A stretch of 37,481 nucleotides of DNA from Planctomycetota bacterium (lineage in GTDB: Bacteria > Planctomycetota > UBA1135 > GCA-002686595): assembly GCA_016779225.1 (NCBI GenBank), contig JADHNZ010000032.1, forward strand, positions 1 to 37,481, written 5' to 3'. Of this stretch, positions 1 through 7,978 are shown in pieces; position 1 is the first letter of the stretch; every line of letters begins with the position of its first letter. The notes below the pieces were generated by a model. The model saw only the letters and a program-made list of their open reading frames with translations. It searched no databases and had not been told where the DNA came from. The position numbers and the translations under genes were made by a program.

Positions 1-1083
1 CCGCGCAACGACGGCTATGCCGGCGGCCTGGCGCGCGGGCTGGCGGGGACCGAGGGGGCCGAGGACGACCTCGTCATGGTCCTAAACCCCGACCTCCTGC
101 TGGAGGAGGGCTGCCTCGAGCACCTCGTGGCCCACCTTGCCGCGGACCCCTCCGCCGGCGTGGTGGGGCCGAGGACCTGGCTGGACGAGGGGCGGACCTT
201 CCAGCTCCCGCCGCCGGTCCTTCCGGGCGGGCGCACCGAGCTCCAGGACCTCCTCGCGGCCCGCCACCCGATGGCCGCCCGGCGTGTCGCCTCCCAGCGC
301 TCACGCCTCGCGTGGGAGGCCTGGCTCGCCACCCGCCCGCTTGAGCGCCCGATGCTCTCGGGCTCCTGCCTGCTCATGCCGCGCGGCGTACTGCGGCAGC
401 TGGGGCTCTTCCTGGACCCGGCCTTCCCGCTCTACTACGAGGACGCCGACCTGGCCAAGCGCGTGCACGCCCTCCGGCGCTCGTGCGTGTTCGTCCCCGC
501 CGCGGAGGCCGTCCACTTCGGCGCCCGCTCGTCGGGGACCGGAGCCTCGTTCGAGGAGGACCCGCGTGCGCGGTGGCGCGTGTCCCGCGACCTCTACCTC
601 GATTGCTACGCCAACCCCCTGGCGCGGCGCATGGTGCGGTCCCTCGAGGCCTGGTGGCAGCGCGGCCCGAAGGAGCGCCTGGGGCGGCCGGCCCACAGCG
701 CCCACGACCTGGGCCCGTACACGACGCCGCCGGCCATCGATCTGCCGCCCGGAGGACCCTGGCTCGTGGAGCTGTCCCTCGCGCCGACCTTCGGCTTCGC
801 GGCGGGGGCCGTCCTCCCGGGCGGAACCCAGGTGCTGCCTGCGCGGACCTTCGACTGGCTGTTCGAGGGCCAGGTGCACCTGCGCGTGCTTGCGCCCCAC
901 GACCTGCGCTGCTTCCGCGCCTACACCTTCCAGAAGGCGGCGCCCGTGACCGCGGCACCCTCCCTGGAGCTGCTCGAGCGGGCGCGCAGCGATCGCGGCC
1001 GCGTGTGGCACGCGCTCCAGGACGCCGCGCGCGTCGACGCTCCGGCGAGCGTCCGCAGCGCGCGCGGGAGGAGGGTCGCATGA
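1..1083 (+). CDS. Family 2 glycosyltransferase, 5' end outside the window
   Basis: The reading frame is open from base 1, so the true start lies upstream; 360 residues are visible. The first residues read RNDGYAGGLARGL, followed by VLNPDLLL. This is the usual nucleotide-sugar and DxD-like segment of rhamnosyltransferase-type GT2 enzymes, where NPD replaces DxD. SGSCLLMPR and then LYYEDADLAKRV (the ED acceptor-side motif) follow at the expected distance, then VHFGARSS. About 130 further residues, rich in aromatic and beta-forming stretches, do not match anything I know and may be an accessory domain. It would transfer a sugar from a nucleotide donor to a growing glycan on the cytoplasmic face of the membrane. 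Its stop overlaps the start of the next gene by four bases, so the two are probably co-translated. The family is secure; donor and acceptor are unknown. Confidence 0.85.
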   Translation, partial: PRNDGYAGGLARGLAGTEGAEDDLVMVLNPDLLLEEGCLEHLVAHLAADPSAGVVGPRTWLDEGRTFQLPPPVLPGGRTELQDLLAARHPMAARRVASQRSRLAWEAWLATRPLERPMLSGSCLLMPRGVLRQLGLFLDPAFPLYYEDADLAKRVHALRRSCVFVPAAEAVHFGARSSGTGASFEEDPRARWRVSRDLYLDCYANPLARRMVRSLEAWWQRGPKERLGRPAHSAHDLGPYTTPPAIDLPPGGPWLVELSLAPTFGFAAGAVLPGGTQVLPARTFDWLFEGQVHLRVLAPHDLRCFRAYTFQKAAPVTAAPSLELLERARSDRGRVWHALQDAARVDAPASVRSARGRRVA

Positions 1084-1775
1084 GCCTGCTCGCGCCGCCC
1101 TACGAGGCCGATGGGGGCCGCGTGCTCTTCGTGGTCCCGCACCCCGACGACGAGGTGCTTGGGTGCGGCGCGGCCCTCCTCGCCCATGCCCGCGCGGGCT
1201 CGCCGATTGACGTGCTGCAGGTCTTCGACGGAGCCCTCGGGAACCCGAGCGGGAGCGCGGAGCCCGAGCTCGCCCTGCGGCGGGAGGCGGAGCTCCTTGC
1301 GAGCCTGCAGACCCTCGTGCCTGATGCGCCGCCCACCCTGCTCAGCTGGGGGCTGCCCGAGGGGCACGCCCCAAGCAGCGCCGACCTGGCCCACGCGGCG
1401 CTGAGGCTGGAGCTGCTGCTGCGCGAGCGCAGGCCGACCACGGTGTTCGCGCCTTGGGCGGGGGACGCGCACCCCGATCACCACTCGGTGTCGGCCGCGG
1501 TGGCGACCGCGCTGGACGCCCTGGGCGCGGAGGCGCCGCGCGCGGTGGCCTACGAGGTCTGGAGCGACCTCGACCCGGACTGGGTCGTCGTTCCCGAGGG
1601 GGACGACTGGACCACGCTCGAGCGCGCCCTCGCGTGCCACGGCAGCCAGGGCGGCGAGTCGGAGCTGCGCGCGTTCCTACGCGAGCGCGGCCGGCGCCGC
1701 GCCCTCTCCGGCCGGGCCTTTGGCCAGGCCCTGGCCTGCTTCGCGACGCGGCGCTCCCACGGGAGGGCCGCGTGA
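1080..1775 (+). CDS. LmbE/PIG-L family N-acetylglucosamine deacetylase
   Basis: This 231-residue protein has the zinc-binding PHPDDE motif (residues 20-25) with VLGCG directly after it, and a second HPDH motif at residues 131-134. That is the full metal site of the PIG-L/LmbE/MshB/BshB family. Members remove the N-acetyl group from GlcNAc attached to a lipid, inositol or other carrier. The ATG at 1080 is chosen because it forms an ATGA overlap with the preceding stop and follows the purine run GGGAGGAGGG. Glycosyltransferase genes on both sides suggest it deacetylates a hexosamine during synthesis of a surface glycan or glycolipid. A role in a mycothiol- or bacillithiol-like thiol pathway is possible for the family but has no local support. 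Confidence 0.88.
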   Translation: MSLLAPPYEADGGRVLFVVPHPDDEVLGCGAALLAHARAGSPIDVLQVFDGALGNPSGSAEPELALRREAELLASLQTLVPDAPPTLLSWGLPEGHAPSSADLAHAALRLELLLRERRPTTVFAPWAGDAHPDHHSVSAAVATALDALGAEAPRAVAYEVWSDLDPDWVVVPEGDDWTTLERALACHGSQGGESELRAFLRERGRRRALSGRAFGQALACFATRRSHGRAA

Positions 1776-3031
1776 GGGTCGCGATCGTGGCGTCCCTCCT
1801 GCCGCCGGATGCGGAGGGGGGCACCGAGCGCGTGACCCTCACCCAGGCCCTTGGGCTGCGCGCCCTGGGTCATGAGGTCCTGCTGCTGGGGGGCCGCCCC
1901 GCGGATCGGACCCAGACCGTGCGGGATCAGGACGGCCGGCTCATCACCGTGCGGCTGGGCTCCGACCCCGCGGAGGCCCCCGACCCCCTGGGGCAGCGCC
2001 CGGCCACTCTGCAGCGCCTGCTGGCGGAGCTGCGCGCGTTCCGGCCTGAGCGCATCCTCGTGCAGAACTGGTGGAACCTGCACCCGGACCTGGTCGCTCG
2101 CTGCAGCAGCGTGGCGCCGACGGCCCTCGCCCTGCACGACTTCCACGGCCTCTGCCCGCGCTCGTTCCGCACGCCGCCCGAGGCCGACCACGCGTGTCCC
2201 GGCGCTGCCCAGTACCGCGCGCGGGACCTGAGCGCCTGCGCGCGGTGCGTGGCGCCCCTCGCGGGCAGCCTCTCCTCCAGCCGCGTCCACGCCCTGCTCG
2301 AGCAGCGCCTGGGCCTCTTCGAGCGTCAGCTCGCGGCCGCGTCCCTGGTCCTCGTGCCCAGCCGCACGCACCTCGTGCGGATCACGGATCTCGTGCCCCT
2401 GCACGGCAAGGGCCGCATCCTCGAGCCGGGTCTGTGCCACGAGTTCAGCGGAGCCGCGCCGGCGCCGCGTCCCTGGGACGGGCGTCGTGCGCTGCGGATC
2501 CTGCATCACGGCCGGCGCAGCGAGGCCAAGGGCACCCTGGACCTCGTGCGCGCGCTGGCGGACTTGCCTCCGGGAGCGGTGGAGCTGGTGGCCCTTGGGG
2601 GGGCGGACGAGGGCCTCGACGAGCGCCTCCGCGCCGCCGCGCCGCGCCTCTCCATGGAGCTGCACGGGGCCTACGACGCAGAGGCTCTCGAGCGGGCCGC
2701 CTCGGGCGCCCACCTGGCCGCGCTCCCCTCACGACTGCCCGAAAGCTACTCTCTGGCCGTGGACGAAGCCCTTGCCCTGGGACTGCCCGTGTGGGCCTGC
2801 TCGGCCGACGCGGCGCGTGAGCGCCACGGCGCCGAGGTCGTCCGCGAGCTCCCGAGGTCGGACCCCCGCGCCTGGACCCTCGCCCTCGCCGAAGTGCTCG
2901 ACGACCCCCGCCGCCTCGAGGCCCAGCGCGCGGCGGTGCCCGAGGACATCCCGCTCGCCGGCGCGCAGGCCGTGCACCTCGCCCGGCTCCTGCTGGGGGA
3001 CGGCGCGGGCCGCGACCGCTGCGCCTCCTAG
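1772..3031 (+). CDS. Family 4 glycosyltransferase with a four-cysteine segment
   Basis: This 419-residue GT-B enzyme starts MRVAIVASLLPPDAEGGTER, the N-terminal Rossmann strand and glycine-rich acceptor loop of GT4 enzymes. Near the C-terminus ESYSLAVDEALALGLPVWA is the donor-binding EX7E region. After LHDFHGLC it carries four cysteines at residues 128, 142, 156 and 159 (C-x13-C-x13-C-x2-C). The two GT4 proteins downstream have the same pattern, which may bind zinc or be structural. The start is the GTG at 1772 in a GTGA overlap with the deacetylase stop, preceded by GGAGG. It probably adds a hexose in the glycan made by this cluster; the sugar is not predictable. Confidence 0.85.
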   Translation: MRVAIVASLLPPDAEGGTERVTLTQALGLRALGHEVLLLGGRPADRTQTVRDQDGRLITVRLGSDPAEAPDPLGQRPATLQRLLAELRAFRPERILVQNWWNLHPDLVARCSSVAPTALALHDFHGLCPRSFRTPPEADHACPGAAQYRARDLSACARCVAPLAGSLSSSRVHALLEQRLGLFERQLAAASLVLVPSRTHLVRITDLVPLHGKGRILEPGLCHEFSGAAPAPRPWDGRRALRILHHGRRSEAKGTLDLVRALADLPPGAVELVALGGADEGLDERLRAAAPRLSMELHGAYDAEALERAASGAHLAALPSRLPESYSLAVDEALALGLPVWACSADAARERHGAEVVRELPRSDPRAWTLALAEVLDDPRRLEAQRAAVPEDIPLAGAQAVHLARLLLGDGAGRDRCAS

Positions 3032-3041
3032 GGAGTGCCCC

Positions 3042-4658
3042 ATGGACGGGATGCCCCGACTGCTACCCCTCGACGACCTGCCGCGCTCGGTGCTGGTGGT
3101 CGCTCCCCACGCGGATGACGAGGTCCTTGGGTGTGGGGGCGCGGTGGTCCAGCACGCCGAGCGTGGCGACGAGGTTCGCGTGCTCGTGCTCACCGCGGCC
3201 GAGGGCGATCCCCGGCTCGAGGAGGCGCGCGCGGCGGCGCGCGTGCTCGGGGCTGCGGAGGTGGCAGGCCTGGGGTGTACGGACGGCGCCGTGGGCGGGG
3301 AGCATGGCCTCGTGCAGCGCCTGCAGGAGCGGCTCGAGGGCATCGAGCTGCTCTATGCCCCTGCGCCCAGCGAGACGCACCCCGACCACCGCGCGGCCGC
3401 CATGGCCTGTGCCGCTGCGGCGGCTGCGCGCACGGACCTGCGCGTCCTGGCCTACGGAGTCAACCGTGCCCCCCTCGCCAACCGCCTGCTGGACATCACC
3501 CCGGTGGCCGAGCGCAAGGACCGCGCCCTTGCGGCCCATCGCAGCCAGGCGGCGAGCCTGGGCCAGCGTGCCCTCGATGCAGACCGCGCCGCGGCGGCGG
3601 ATGTGGACCTGCCGGGGGTCGAGCGCGTGGAGGCCTTCGTGGAGCTGGACGGCCCTGGCTTCGCCCGCTTCGCGCGCGAGACCGCGCTGCTCCTGCAGCA
3701 CACCCAGGCCGGCGGCCGGACGGGCGCCGCGGGAGTCGGGCCGCGGGTCACGGCCGTGATCAGCACCTGGAACAAGGCGGGCGATGTGTGCGCCAACCTC
3801 GACGGCCTCCGCGCCCAGGTGCGTCCGTTCGACGAGGTGGTGGTGGTGGACAACGCCTCCACGGACGATACCGCGGAGCGCATTCGCGCCGCGTATCCGG
3901 AGGTGAAGCTGGTCGTGATGCCGCACGACCGCTTCGGCGCCTGCGAGACCTTCAACCTGGGCTTCCGCACGGCGACCGGGGACCTGATCGCGATCCTGGA
4001 CGACGATGTGGTGCTCACCCCGTCCTGGCTCGAGCTGGCCCTCGAGCGGCTCCGGCAGGAGCCCCCGAGCACGGCCATCGTCTCGACGATGATCGAGGAG
4101 CCCGGGATGCCCGAGAGCTATCTGCGCGCGGAGCGTGCCCGCGGCGAGCGGTATATGAGCACCTTCCGCGGCTGCGCCAGCCTGGCGCGCCGGGCCGATG
4201 TCCTCGAGGCCGGCGGGTACGACGAGCGTCTGTTCATCTACGGCAACGAGCGCGACCTGACCTGCCGGCTCCTCGCGCGGGGCAAGCGCGTGCTGCAGTT
4301 CCCCGGCGCGGTCGCCTTCCACCGCACGCCCTTCGGGATGCAGATGGGCAAGCGCAGCCTCTACTACCACGCGCGCAACGCCTGGCTCTCCATGCTGAAG
4401 CACGCGCCCCTGGGCGACCTGCTGCGCATGCCGTTCCTCGTGGTGACCCGCGTGTTGCTGCGGGGGCGGGCCGCAGAGGAGGCGGGCGAGGTGGGGGACG
4501 CCGTGGGCACCATCGGCCTGGGGCGCAGCCTGCGCGAGACTCCTGGAGCCCTTCGGATCCTGGCGCGGGCCGGCCTCTCGGTCCTCTGGAACCTCCCGTA
4601 CTGCCTGCGTCGGCGCGAGGTGGTGCGCCATCCGGACTTCGAGCTGCCCCTGCGGTGA
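3042..4658 (+). CDS. Fusion of LmbE/PIG-L deacetylase and GT2 glycosyltransferase
   Basis: One uninterrupted 538-residue frame joins two enzymes. Residues 1-220 are a PIG-L deacetylase with PHADDE at 22-27 followed by VLGCGG, and THPDH at 112-116. Residues 235-538 are a GT2 enzyme: VTAVISTWNKAGDV, then DEVVVVDNASTDDT, the metal-binding ILDDDV at 318-323, and NERDLTCRLL as the ED-type motif. The C-terminal 120 residues are hydrophobic and arginine-rich and may lie on the membrane. GGGAG lies seven bases before the ATG at 3042, which is ten bases after the previous stop. The fusion suggests one polypeptide that deacetylates a hexosamine and extends the same glycan. No homopolymer or frame slip is seen at the junction, so an assembly artefact is unlikely. 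Confidence 0.85.
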   Translation: MDGMPRLLPLDDLPRSVLVVAPHADDEVLGCGGAVVQHAERGDEVRVLVLTAAEGDPRLEEARAAARVLGAAEVAGLGCTDGAVGGEHGLVQRLQERLEGIELLYAPAPSETHPDHRAAAMACAAAAAARTDLRVLAYGVNRAPLANRLLDITPVAERKDRALAAHRSQAASLGQRALDADRAAAADVDLPGVERVEAFVELDGPGFARFARETALLLQHTQAGGRTGAAGVGPRVTAVISTWNKAGDVCANLDGLRAQVRPFDEVVVVDNASTDDTAERIRAAYPEVKLVVMPHDRFGACETFNLGFRTATGDLIAILDDDVVLTPSWLELALERLRQEPPSTAIVSTMIEEPGMPESYLRAERARGERYMSTFRGCASLARRADVLEAGGYDERLFIYGNERDLTCRLLARGKRVLQFPGAVAFHRTPFGMQMGKRSLYYHARNAWLSMLKHAPLGDLLRMPFLVVTRVLLRGRAAEEAGEVGDAVGTIGLGRSLRETPGALRILARAGLSVLWNLPYCLRRREVVRHPDFELPLR

Positions 4659-4683
4659 GGTCCCCGCGACCCCGGACCTCCAC

Positions 4684-5784
4684 ATGACCGCTCCCAGCCC
4701 GAACGCGAGGACCGCGCCGCTGCCGATCGAAGGCGTCACGGTGGTCGTCGTGAACCACCAGGGGGCGGCGTACCTGCCCCGCTGCCTGGACGCGCTCGAG
4801 GGCCAGGAGGGGGTCGTCGAGGTCCTCGTGGTCGACAACGCCTCCACGGACGGGAGTGCCGCGCTGGCTGCGGCCCGCGGAGGCCTCGTGCGCCTCGTGG
4901 AGGCTGGTGGAAACCTCGGACCCGCGGCGGCGCGCAACCTCGGGCTCGCCCAGGTCCGCACGCCGTGGGTCCTGTTCGTGGACAACGATGTCTACCTGCC
5001 CGAGGGCGCGGTGGCGTCGCTGGTCGCCGCTGCGCGGGACGAGCCGCGCGTGGCCCTGGTGCAGCCGCGGAGCGTGTTCGCTGGGGAGCCCACTCGCGTG
5101 CACTACGACGGGGGGAGCCTGCACCACCTGGGGCTGTTCTCCCTGCGCAACTGGTACGGAGCCCTGGAGGCTGCGCGGGCGGCCGATCCCTCCCCGCGCG
5201 TGGCCGTGGACGGAGCGATCAGCCTGTGCCTGCTCGGGCGGGTCGAGGTGCTGCGCGCCCTGGGGGGCTTCGACCCGCACTACTTCATCCTCTTCGAGGA
5301 CCTGGACCTGTCCTACCGCGTGCGAGCGGCTGGCTGGGGCATCCTGAGCCTGCCCGGCGTCCTGGTGGAGCACGACGCGGGGACCGCCGGGGTGAGCTTT
5401 CGGGAGGGCGCCCGGTACCCGGCACGCCGCGTGTTCCTGCATGCGCGCAACCGCTGGCGCTTCCTGCTCAAGAACCTCGGCCTGCGGAGCCTGCTGCTCA
5501 CCCTGCCGTCCCAGGCCCTGTACGAGGTGGCGTACCTCTTCCTTGCGCTGCGGCACGGCGCGCTGGGCTCGTGGCTGCGCGGGAAGGGGGCCGCGCTCGC
5601 CTCCCTCGCGGAGGTGTGGACGGCGCGCGCCCGGGTCCAGTCCACGCGCGTGGTTGGGGACCGGGAACTGCTGGTGGGTGGTCCCCTGACCCTGACCCCC
5701 GACGCCGGAGCGCGCGAGCCAGCCGCTCGCCTCCTCGACGCGTGGTCCCGGCTCTGCTTCCGGCTTGTCCGGCCCCTGCTCTGA
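4684..5784 (+). CDS. Family 2 glycosyltransferase
   Basis: This 366-residue GT2 enzyme contains VTVVVVNHQGAAYLPRCLDA, then EVLVVDNASTDGS and GNLGPAAARNLGL. The DxD equivalent is FVDNDVYLP (residues 98-106), and FILFEDLDLSYRVRAAGW carries the acceptor-side ED pair. Its C-terminal 90 residues are basic and hydrophobic and include stretches that could be membrane-associated. It is closest in style to the rhamnosyl/galactofuranosyl type of GT2 and resembles the GT2 half of the upstream fusion, so the two may be paralogues. It starts 25 bases after the previous stop. It belongs to the glycan cluster; donor and acceptor cannot be told from sequence. Confidence 0.85.
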   Translation: MTAPSPNARTAPLPIEGVTVVVVNHQGAAYLPRCLDALEGQEGVVEVLVVDNASTDGSAALAAARGGLVRLVEAGGNLGPAAARNLGLAQVRTPWVLFVDNDVYLPEGAVASLVAAARDEPRVALVQPRSVFAGEPTRVHYDGGSLHHLGLFSLRNWYGALEAARAADPSPRVAVDGAISLCLLGRVEVLRALGGFDPHYFILFEDLDLSYRVRAAGWGILSLPGVLVEHDAGTAGVSFREGARYPARRVFLHARNRWRFLLKNLGLRSLLLTLPSQALYEVAYLFLALRHGALGSWLRGKGAALASLAEVWTARARVQSTRVVGDRELLVGGPLTLTPDAGAREPAARLLDAWSRLCFRLVRPLL

Positions 5785-5846
5785 GGGCGCGCGGGGGAAT
5801 CAGCCCGCGGCGCCCTGTCGGGGCTCGCTTGGGCCCGGGCGATGTC

Positions 5847-5852
5847 TACGCT
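5847..5852 (+). promoter_or_regulatory. Candidate -10 element for a leaderless mRNA (SRPBCC gene)
   Basis: TACGCT ends six bases before the ATG at 5859. A -10 hexamer at this distance would start transcription at or within a few bases of the ATG. No clear -35 sequence and no Shine-Dalgarno sequence are seen. Similar hexamers sit at nearly the same place before several other genes in the window. Confidence 0.4.
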
Positions 5853-5858
5853 AGGGCC

Positions 5859-6449
5859 ATGAAGACCCTCCTGAAGGTGCTGCTCGGGCTGCTCGCCGCG
5901 CTCCTCCTCCTGTTCTTCGGCGGCGGGATGGCCCTGTCGGGGCAGGCCCGAGTCGAGCGCACGGCCCTGGTCGCCGCCCCTCCCTTCGCCGTGCAGGCGG
6001 TCGTGGAGGACCTCTCCACTTGGCCCGAGTGGTCCGCCTGGAACGAGGCGCGCGATCCCCAGGCCGAGTGGTCCTTCGAGGGTGAACCTGGCGCCGGCAT
6101 GCGCTGGTCCTGGCAGAGCGAGGGGCCCCTGGGCACGGGCTCCCTGACGGTCACCGGCTCGACCGCCGAGCGCGTGGACTTCCAGCTCCGCTTCGAGGAC
6201 TCCTCCGGGCTCATGGAGGCGAGCGACTCCATGGTGCTGACGCCCACGGAGGAGGGCACGCAGGTGACCTGGGCCATGGACCACACCTTCGACCCGCTCC
6301 TGCTGCGCTGGATCGTGCAGCTGGGCGTGTTCGACGCGATGCTCGGGGCGGACTACGAGGCGGGCCTCGCGGGCCTCGGCGAGCGCTTCGCCCCCGAAGC
6401 CGTGGAGGGCGAGCAGCCCCCGGCCGGCGGGACCGAGGACGGGGAGTAG
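5859..6449 (+). CDS. Membrane-anchored SRPBCC (polyketide cyclase/START-like) family protein
   Basis: The 196-residue product begins with one strong hydrophobic helix (residues 4-25), then ARVERTALVAAPPFAVQAVV and LSTWPEWSAWNEARDP. This is the classic start of the SRPBCC fold (a beta-strand, then the WPxWxxW-like helix). WSWQSEGPLGTGSLTV and a final helix ending MLGADYEAGLAGL complete the family pattern. Such proteins hold a hydrophobic ligand in a deep cavity; the N-terminal helix would tether it to the membrane, facing the periplasm. The C-terminal 20 residues are acidic and proline-rich. It lies among glycosyltransferases but has its own promoter-like sequence, so a link to glycan synthesis is only positional. 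Function and ligand are unknown. Confidence 0.75.
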   Translation: MKTLLKVLLGLLAALLLLFFGGGMALSGQARVERTALVAAPPFAVQAVVEDLSTWPEWSAWNEARDPQAEWSFEGEPGAGMRWSWQSEGPLGTGSLTVTGSTAERVDFQLRFEDSSGLMEASDSMVLTPTEEGTQVTWAMDHTFDPLLLRWIVQLGVFDAMLGADYEAGLAGLGERFAPEAVEGEQPPAGGTEDGE

Positions 6450-6497
6450 GGCGCAGCCCTCGGCGAGGGATGCGTGCATCGCCAGCGCGCGCGTTCC

Positions 6498-6503
6498 TAG
6501 ACT
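6498..6503 (+). promoter_or_regulatory. Candidate -10 element for a short-leader mRNA (GT4 gene at 6512)
   Basis: TAGACT, within the ten-base sequence TCCTAGACTC, lies eight bases before the ATG at 6512. The identical ten bases recur at 27615-27624 upstream of thrS. CTAG is rare in this GC-rich sequence, which makes the repeat notable. No convincing -35 partner is seen. Confidence 0.4.
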
Positions 6504-6511
6504 CGGACGCG

Positions 6512-7978
6512 ATGCGCGTCCTCCTCGTGACCCACCGCTTCCCGCCCGCGCATCGGGCGGGCACCGAGCGGCATGTGGAGGCGCTGGCGGGCGAGCTGGT
6601 GGCTCGCGGTCACGAGGTCCTGGTGCTGACCGCCGAGAAGGATCTTGCGCATCCTGATCTCTCCCTGCGCAGGCGGGTGCACGACGCAGCGCCGGGTGGG
6701 ATCGGGGGGCCGCTCCAGGTGGTCGAGCTCGTCGACAACATGCTCCTCCAGCGCTACCAGGAGACCTGGGACCGGCCGGCGCTGACCCCGCTCTACGACG
6801 AGGTCCTGGCGGGCTTCCGCCCGGAGGTCGTGCATGTGCATCACCTCATGTACGGGGGCGTCCAGCTCCTGGAGCGTGCGCGCTCCCACGGTGCCGCCGT
6901 GCTGCTGACCCTGCACGACTTCTGGCTCGAGTGCGGACGCATGGGACAGCTGCGCTCCGCGGACGGCCACCTGTGTGAGGTGGTGGACACGGCCCGCTGC
7001 GGCCGCTGCCTGCCGTCTGTGCCCTGGCGGCAGCCGGCCGGGGCGCGCACGGTCGCGCGCGTCCTGCGCGGCGTGCGCAAGTGGACCGGAGTGGACCTGC
7101 TGCCCGCGGCGACCCGGGCCCGCCGCGCCGCGCCGCCCACCCTTCCTACGGTGGACGCCGAGGAGGCGGCGCGCTTCGAGGGCTGGGCCCGCATGCGGAC
7201 GCGCACCCTGGTGGACGCCGTCCAGCGGCACGCGCAGCACCTCATCGCCCCGAGCGCGTTCCTGGCCGCGCGTACGGAGGCGCTGGGGATCCCCGCGGAC
7301 CGGGTGAGGGTCGTGCCCACGGGCCTGCGCGAGGTGATGAGCCCCGGGGGCGGGGGCGGGGAGCGGACAGGCCCCCTGGGCCTCCTGTTCCTTGGGACCC
7401 TCGTGCCGGTCAAGGGCGCGCACCTCCTGCTCGATGCCTGGGGCCGGCTGGGGGAGGCCGCACGCGGGCGCGGCGTCCTGCGGATCCACGGGCCGGGGGG
7501 ACACGACCCCGGCTACGAGGCCCGGCTTGCGGGACTTGCCGCGGAGCACGGCGTGCAGATCGGGGGCGCGCTCGACGGCCCGGGCGTGCAGGCCGCCATC
7601 GGGGCCGCCGACCTCGTGGTGGTCCCCAGCCTCTGGTTCGAGAATCGCCCGACGGTGGTGCTCGAGGCGCTTGCAGCGGGGAAGCCGTGCCTGGTCGCGG
7701 ACCGCGGCGGCATGGCCGAGCTGGTGCGCGAGGGGCGCGAGGGCTGGCACTTCCGGCTGGGTGACCCCGTGGACCTCGCGCGCGCGCTGCGCGAGCTCCT
7801 GGTCGCTCCAGCGCGCGTGCGCGCACTGCGGCCGGACGCGGGGCACCTGCCGCGCTTCGAGCAGACCGTGGACGCCCTGCTGGAGCTGTACGAGGAGGCC
7901 CTTGATGAGCTCGGCGGATCCGCGGGCTCGACGGGACCCCGCGGACTCGTGACCCCGAGCGAGGAGGAGCGGCCGTGA
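6512..7978 (+). CDS. Family 4 glycosyltransferase with a four-cysteine segment
   Basis: This 488-residue GT-B enzyme starts MRVLLVTHRFPPAHRAGTER. An in-frame ATG 42 bases upstream (6470) is rejected because the conserved family N-terminus begins at 6512 and the promoter-like TAGACT lies between the two. The N-terminal domain contains EVVHVHHLMYGG and LTLHDFWLEC. Cysteines at residues 141, 155, 163 and 166 form C-x13-C-x7-C-x2-C, as in the related genes at 1772 and 7975. The donor domain shows LLFLGTLVPVKGAHLLLDAW and ENRPTVVLEALAAGKPCLVA, the EX7E region. The last 25 residues are low complexity. Its stop overlaps the next GT4 gene by four bases, so the pair is probably co-expressed in the glycan pathway. 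Confidence 0.86.
   Translation: MRVLLVTHRFPPAHRAGTERHVEALAGELVARGHEVLVLTAEKDLAHPDLSLRRRVHDAAPGGIGGPLQVVELVDNMLLQRYQETWDRPALTPLYDEVLAGFRPEVVHVHHLMYGGVQLLERARSHGAAVLLTLHDFWLECGRMGQLRSADGHLCEVVDTARCGRCLPSVPWRQPAGARTVARVLRGVRKWTGVDLLPAATRARRAAPPTLPTVDAEEAARFEGWARMRTRTLVDAVQRHAQHLIAPSAFLAARTEALGIPADRVRVVPTGLREVMSPGGGGGERTGPLGLLFLGTLVPVKGAHLLLDAWGRLGEAARGRGVLRIHGPGGHDPGYEARLAGLAAEHGVQIGGALDGPGVQAAIGAADLVVVPSLWFENRPTVVLEALAAGKPCLVADRGGMAELVREGREGWHFRLGDPVDLARALRELLVAPARVRALRPDAGHLPRFEQTVDALLELYEEALDELGGSAGSTGPRGLVTPSEEERP

Noticed and set aside
3063..4985. - strand open frame of 640 codons opposite the fusion and GT2 genes
   Set aside because: Antisense mirror frame with His/Arg/Gly bias and no motif; the + strand carries complete glycosyltransferase and deacetylase motifs.
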